A stretch of DNA of 64,000 bases from Chrysomallon squamiferum (lineage: Eukaryota; Mollusca; Gastropoda; Neomphalida; Peltospiridae): positions 24,054,081 to 24,118,080 of the forward strand of contig CM022673.1 of assembly GCA_012295275.1 (NCBI GenBank). The letters run 5' to 3'. This document shows positions 59,334 to 64,000 of this stretch, one piece after another. The stretch's first letter is position 1. Each line of letters begins with the position of its first letter. Made by a program: the position numbers and the translations under genes. The notes beneath the pieces were generated by a model. The model saw only the letters and a program-made list of their open reading frames with translations, did not search any database and was not told the origin of the DNA.

Positions 59334-60731
59334 TCAGTTATATTGATTCCTTTCTAAATCAGTTTCAGAAACCTTTTTTCCTTTATGGTAACATAGTAGT
59401 TTAATTTGCTCCACATCAAATTTAGGTTTTATGTGTCTGTTATACTGGACATTCTCTAGACTTTCTGTTAACCCTTTTTGTGCCTCTCGAACAAATGAAA
59501 CTTTGTAGTCACGGAAACTTGTGAGACTTGAAGAAGACTCCTGAGGTCGACGAGAAAAGCGGATTACCTCCCTTGTGGAACTCCGGTGCAGTTTTGTTGG
59601 CGGAACGCAGCAGAATATCTCCTTGTACGTGCGACAGAACTTGGCACTGAATGCCATGTAGATGATGAAGTTTATCGATGAGTTGACGGTTTCGAGAAAG
59701 TACGTGACACTGGAGATGCAGGCGTAGAGATTCCTGTTTCTGCCGAGTCGCGAATACTCCTGCCATATCTGCGAACACGTGTTGTTGATTGCACCTGGAA
59801 GAATACAGATAACGAAAACAAACGAAACGATGAGCAGCATGACCGTGATGCGGTTTTGCTCGTACTGTTTGGTGTTGTTGCTGCTTTTGCTCATGATGCG
59901 GCGTAAATTCCACGTTTTACGAATGGCTTTGATGATGAGAATGTTGAGAATGATGAGAACTACACAGGGCAGAAACCGAAAGAATATGTTCAGGAAAATT
60001 CCGTAAATAGTCTGAAACTGGTTGTCGCGACCGAGAGCTGTTTTCCGCAGTTCGAGGACGAAGTTTGTCTGGTTGTTGACTGTCACCTGTTTGTAAGAAG
60101 ACCGGTACTTCAACACGAGAGGTATGAATGTTATCGCTGTGATCGTGTAGATGACAAAAATGGCAACACACGTCAGTCTCTTGCTGCAGATTCTCTTCGC
60201 TTTCATTGGACAGTAGACAGCAATGAATCTGTCCACACTGAGCATGCTCGTCAACCACGACGTTATCCTGGCCGTGACCACGCTCCCGTAAGCTCCTAGA
60301 ACAGGGTACGTCAAGATGCGCAGGTTCTCTCCCCTGATCGGGTCACGTGACTTGTAGATGTTGATGATGGCGAACCAGAGGCTGTGAGAGAGGAAGAGGA
60401 GGTCGGAGAGAGCGAGAGCAGCCAGGCAGTAGTTGGTCGTGTTTCGCATTCGGTGGTGGACAAGCACCACGATGCTGAGAATGTTGCCCATCGAACCAAA
60501 GAGAGAAAACATTGGAATGAGAATCATACCGAACACAAAGAGAAACTTTCTCACTGACGTCTTTGAGGCAAATATCTCCTCCTCTCTGTGGAACAGTGGC
60601 ACCTCTGTCGAGTGGGTTAGCAGGTTAGCGCTGACGTTTGAGTTCTGAGTGAGGAAGTTGTCATAGAGGTTCATGATGAGCGAGTAGTTGTCGCTGGAGT
60701 TGAGAGGAAACATAGCGTCAGACAGATTCAT
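59334..60731 (-). CDS. Class A (rhodopsin-like) peptide-type GPCR, FMRFamide-receptor-like
   Basis: A single uninterrupted coding exon of 465 residues. The N-terminus (about 60 residues) has several N-glycosylation sequons (NSS at 11, NYS at 15, NVS at 32). TM1 carries GN (82–83), TM2 LALSD (106–110), TM3 ends SVDRFIAVYCP with DRF (167–169) instead of DRY, TM6 has VICILPG (308–313), and TM7 has NSSINFIIY (350–358) in the NPxxY position. FCCVP after TM7 may be palmitoylated. The overall pattern resembles invertebrate FMRFamide/TRH-type neuropeptide receptors, but the ligand cannot be assigned. The TM3 cysteine and any ECL2 cysteine are missing. Base composition is clearly richer in GC than the flanks. 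An acceptor (TTTTTCAG on the minus strand near 60852) indicates a spliced 5' UTR, which would contain a short upstream ORF at 60806–60832. Confidence 0.9.
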   Translation of the reverse strand: MNLSDAMFPLNSSDNYSLIMNLYDNFLTQNSNVSANLLTHSTEVPLFHREEEIFASKTSVRKFLFVFGMILIPMFSLFGSMGNILSIVVLVHHRMRNTTNYCLAALALSDLLFLSHSLWFAIINIYKSRDPIRGENLRILTYPVLGAYGSVVTARITSWLTSMLSVDRFIAVYCPMKAKRICSKRLTCVAIFVIYTITAITFIPLVLKYRSSYKQVTVNNQTNFVLELRKTALGRDNQFQTIYGIFLNIFFRFLPCVVLIILNILIIKAIRKTWNLRRIMSKSSNNTKQYEQNRITVMLLIVSFVFVICILPGAINNTCSQIWQEYSRLGRNRNLYACISSVTYFLETVNSSINFIIYMAFSAKFCRTYKEIFCCVPPTKLHRSSTREVIRFSRRPQESSSSLTSFRDYKVSFVREAQKGLTESLENVQYNRHIKPKFDVEQIKLLCYHKGKKVSETDLERNQYN

Positions 60732-60963
60732 TGTCGTCCTCTTCTCCCGATTTCACAGGTTTTTCATCATTTCCCATAATTCTCTACATGTCGTTTACTT
60801 CAAACTTAGATCCTGGAAGTTGTTCCGTTCATGGTTTGTGTCTGTTTATCTGAAAAATAAAAATAATATCATTTGTGAATGTAACAATGATTTTATAATA
60901 TAGTAGACTATATGTTTTGTCTGAAAATGTGTGCAGGTAATAGTTTTGTATATATCTCTGTGT

Positions 60964-61001
<38 letters not shown>

Positions 61002-61460
61002 TTACTTTTGTGAGAATCCGTGTATGCATATGTGGTTTGTGTGTGTATAAGTGTATTTGTGCTATGTGTATGTGTGTGGTATCTGGGTGTATGGTTTGTG
61101 TGTGCGTGTGTGTCTCTGTCTGTGTATCTGTGTGTGTATGTATGAGTAGTTTGTATGTTTGTCTGTCTGTGTTAACATACTATATGTGTGTGTGTGTGTG
61201 TGTGTGTAAAACACACACCCAAATATAATTAATGTTTTTATTATGACCCTGTTTACAAGCAATGTTTTATATATCTTTACATGTCTCCTGTGATACCTAT
61301 CTGATGAAATGTAATATTTATGAGTTATTAGATAATTTTAGCTGGTGTAATATACAACTGATAATAAGCTGGGTAATGTTGTAAAACCAAGTTAATGGCC
61401 AACATATCTGTTTACTGTTAACGATGTTAATGTTTTTATTGTTATTTTAAAATAAACATT

Positions 61461-61462
<2 letters not shown>

Positions 61463-61515
<53 letters not shown>

Positions 61516-61517
61516 GT
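61463..61517. repeat. (CT)n microsatellite
   Basis: About 27 CT units with two single-base interruptions. Confidence 0.95.
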
Positions 61518-62619
61518 CTTTATTTCAGTGTCATGGTTTTTACAACAGTTGAGATGAAGTAGTGAGTCAACAGATGTGTATTTTATGTGTTTTACCTCAG
61601 ACAAAAATTACTTTTCAACTATCTTTAATGTGTTTAAAATTAGGAAAAAATGTTTATTTCGACTTATAAATCAGTGTGTTTATTTTGAAACTGTCAACTT
61701 TTGCTAAATATATCAAGAGTTTCAAAACTGATACATACATTTTTTTTCGGTGAAAAAACATTTCTCATTTTAGCAGTGTGTTCTTGAAGCATTTATCAAC
61801 ATAACAGCCATTTCTAATCTTTGTATATTTTTACAAATTTCCGTCTGTGGGTATGTCTGTCTGTCTCTGTGTCTGTCTGTCTGTGTCTATACATGTGGAT
61901 GATTCTGTTTGGATCTGTCTGTGTATGTCTGTCTCTCTCTTTTGATGAGGTTATTATCCTTTCGGTTACTGCTTCTCTTTTCTGTAATCACCATTTTTTT
62001 TTTTTCTTTGCCGATCTCTTTATGTGTTTATTTATTTATTTATTATGTTAGAATAACTATGTATTTGTGTTTTGAATTAGAATTGGTTATGAAATGAAAA
62101 CATCAGGTAGAAATATTTATATTATCACTGACTTCCCAGTAACCACCTATCACCTGTCAGACATTGTGTCTACTTTGCTTATCTCAGTGAGAATTAAAAA
62201 ACAGCTTCACATGAAACCACAAACAGCAAAAAAGTAAATAAAAGAAGAAGAAGAAAGAAAAAAAAAAAAAAAAAAAAAAAGTACCAAAAGAATTTTTATA
62301 TTTTTATTTATTTTTTTATCTCTCCTGCTGGGCTATTTTTGTAATCTGTCTGTTTTCGCTGATAATGAGAAATGAAGGATCAAGCTAAGAAAGTGGAAAT
62401 TAAACTAAGGTGAACCTACCTATCACTGGGAGTCTATCAGGGTGGTGTGCAGTAATTTGTGTATCACACGACTCAGTAATTTACAAAGCAGAAAATCTGT
62501 ACACCTAACAGTAAAGTATCAAATAGTTTAAATATTGCACCCTCAGCCATCAGTCTTGTAGTGCTAAGTGTTACATCATCTGCTTTAACACCATGTCCCA
62601 AATGTAATTATTTAGTTTC

Positions 62620-62621
<2 letters not shown>

Positions 62622-62666
<45 letters not shown>
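62622..62666. repeat. (GA)n microsatellite
   Basis: About 22 GA units, followed by a short (TG)n run near 62700. Confidence 0.95.
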
Positions 62667-62669
<3 letters not shown>

Positions 62670-63064
62670 TGTGTAATTTATACATATAAATGTAAGTGTC
62701 TGTGTGTGTGTGTGTAAAAAGAAAATACTGGTATTTTTACAACATCAGTGCGATGGTTTCACAAAAACTTTGATAGCGTGACATCTCCGCCATTTTTACT
62801 TAAAACAAAACAACATGTCAACTAAGTCGCACTAAGTTGTATTTCAGTTCTCAATAATGAAGTTGTCACAGCTGTCAAACACACTGTCGTTGTTATCTCA
62901 CTTTATGGTCCACAGTCCATAAACAAGTGAAAACTGAGTGGAGTGGAATCACATTAGATTAACAACAACATCCGTTACCACCATCAGCTGTCAGTTCCTG
63001 CTTGTTCCTTGTGTTAACATCAACGTCTCCACAGTATTTATTGTACAGTATATTTCTATACAGT

Positions 63065-63440
63065 AATCTGTTGTACACATGCAAATCAGTAGGTTATTGT
63101 ACAGCGGCAGTCAATATTTTTCACATGCAAATCAGTAGGTTATTGTTCAATCAATATTTTTCAGTAGGTTATTATTGTACAGATACAGTCACTATTGTTC
63201 AGTTGGTTATTATTGTACAGATACAGTCACTATTGTTCAGTTGGTTATTATTGTACAGATACAGTCACTATTGTTCAGTTGGTTATTATTGTACAGATAC
63301 AGTCACTATTATGCAGTAAATTATTGTACAGACACAATCACTATTGTACAATAGGATATTGTACAGATACAGTCACATTTGTACAACAGATTATTGTACA
63401 GAAGGATATTTTAAAAGTACAGTCATTCTATTGTACATTA
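63065..63440. repeat. 38-bp minisatellite (TACAGATACAGTCACTATTG unit)
   Basis: Near-perfect 38-bp units run from about 63165 to 63310, with diverged or shortened copies on both sides. Each unit contains GTACAGATACAGTCAC and GTTCAGTTGGTTATT. Frames across it are artefacts, because 38 is not a multiple of three and all frames cycle. Confidence 0.9.
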
Positions 63441-64000
63441 CAGTACTTTTAGATAAGAAATTTAATAAAATAAAATAAAATAAATTAGAATAAAATAAAA
63501 TAGAATAAAATAAAATGAGAGTACAAAAAAAAGAAGAAAGTATTTTCTATTTTCAGTACTCTTGGTTTGGTTTGTTCCAGTACATTACTTTATCATTTAT
63601 CAACTCAGTTTTCTTCGTGTGTTTCTGCTTTCAGCTTTGTAAAAAAAACTTACCTTTCTCACGTGTGGGTGTGAAATGAAAAAATAAAAAAAATAATATT
63701 AAAATGAACAGAAAAAGTGTCAATAGAGCCTACTCAAGATATTATTAGTAGAATCACACCACTTGTTAAATTAAAGAATGTTTTTTTATTTTATTTTGTT
63801 TAACCCTTAATGTCAAACAGAATAATTGTTACTGCTAGTTGTGAAATAATTGTATCATTAAAAATTGTTTTAAAAAAAAAGAAGAGAAGAAAAGAACAAG
63901 GAAAAGGACATTAATAATGTTTTTTATTTTTATTTATTTATTCATTCATTTGTTTATTTGTTTGTTTGTTTGTTTTTGTTTATTGAAAAAATAAAATAAA

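Larger units (their letters stand above)
60860..64000. other. Repeat-rich right end, no gene recognised
   Basis: Contains (TG)n at 60968–61000 and around 61180–61207, (CT)n at 61463–61517, poly-A at about 62260–62280, (GA)n at 62622–62666 and a minisatellite near 63065–63440. All longer reading frames are low-complexity repeat translations. It may contain the first noncoding exon(s) of the GPCR. Confidence 0.55.

Noticed and set aside
59509-60258. Frames of 113 and 134 residues overlapping the GPCR
   Set aside because: Alternative frames of a GC-richer coding exon; the GPCR frame has clear membrane segments and motifs.
63002-63452. Reading frame with repeated GYYCTDTVTI segments
   Set aside because: It is the 38-bp minisatellite read in rotating frames; all frames give the same kind of peptide.

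Overview
The window is nuclear DNA from an animal. It is AT-rich, its genes are cut into many short exons by GT–AG introns of about 100–900 bp, and it is crowded with microsatellites, mostly (CA)n, (AAT)n, (AT)n and A/T-only runs. A cilium gene, mitochondrial genes with clear vertebrate homologues and a FMRFamide-receptor-like GPCR point to a bilaterian. The compact style suggests a lophotrochozoan, possibly a mollusc. The species call is inference. Gene identities come from comparing conceptual exon translations with remembered family sequences; no search was run.

Layout, left to right: CFAP69 (−, runs off the left edge) is head to head with MMUT (+, methylmalonyl-CoA mutase). MMUT is tail to tail with POLG (−, mitochondrial DNA polymerase gamma). 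POLG is head to head with NCAPH2 (+, condensin II kleisin), which carries a TA-flanked Tc1/mariner-type element in an intron. NCAPH2 is tail to tail with a PPP1R15 (GADD34/CReP) homologue (−). About 6.5 kb without genes follows. Then a membrane-anchored short-chain dehydrogenase of the BDH1/HSD17B2 group (−) is head to head with EMC10 (+, last exon not found). An intact single-exon class A GPCR (−) and about 3 kb of repeats close the window.

The genes do not form one pathway. MMUT and POLG are both mitochondrial, EMC10 and PPP1R15 both concern the endoplasmic reticulum, and the shared promoters between divergent genes are the main layout feature.

The observations I rate highest are these. 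(1) In two unrelated genes, CFAP69 and the dehydrogenase, a short exon edge with its live splice site has been tandemly copied together with a (CA)n tract, giving arrays of potential cryptic exons. (2) The POLG locus lacks the exon(s) for the polymerase O-helix/motif B, and the flanking exons are phase-incompatible. (3) Five reading-frame breaks, four of them placed in short homopolymers, occur in MMUT, POLG and NCAPH2 while neighbouring genes are clean; assembly error is the leading explanation. (4) PPP1R15 has a consensus CRE/ATF site followed by two upstream ORFs, the architecture expected of an integrated-stress-response gene. (5) A perfect palindrome containing two MITF/TFE-type motifs sits in the CFAP69/MMUT promoter.
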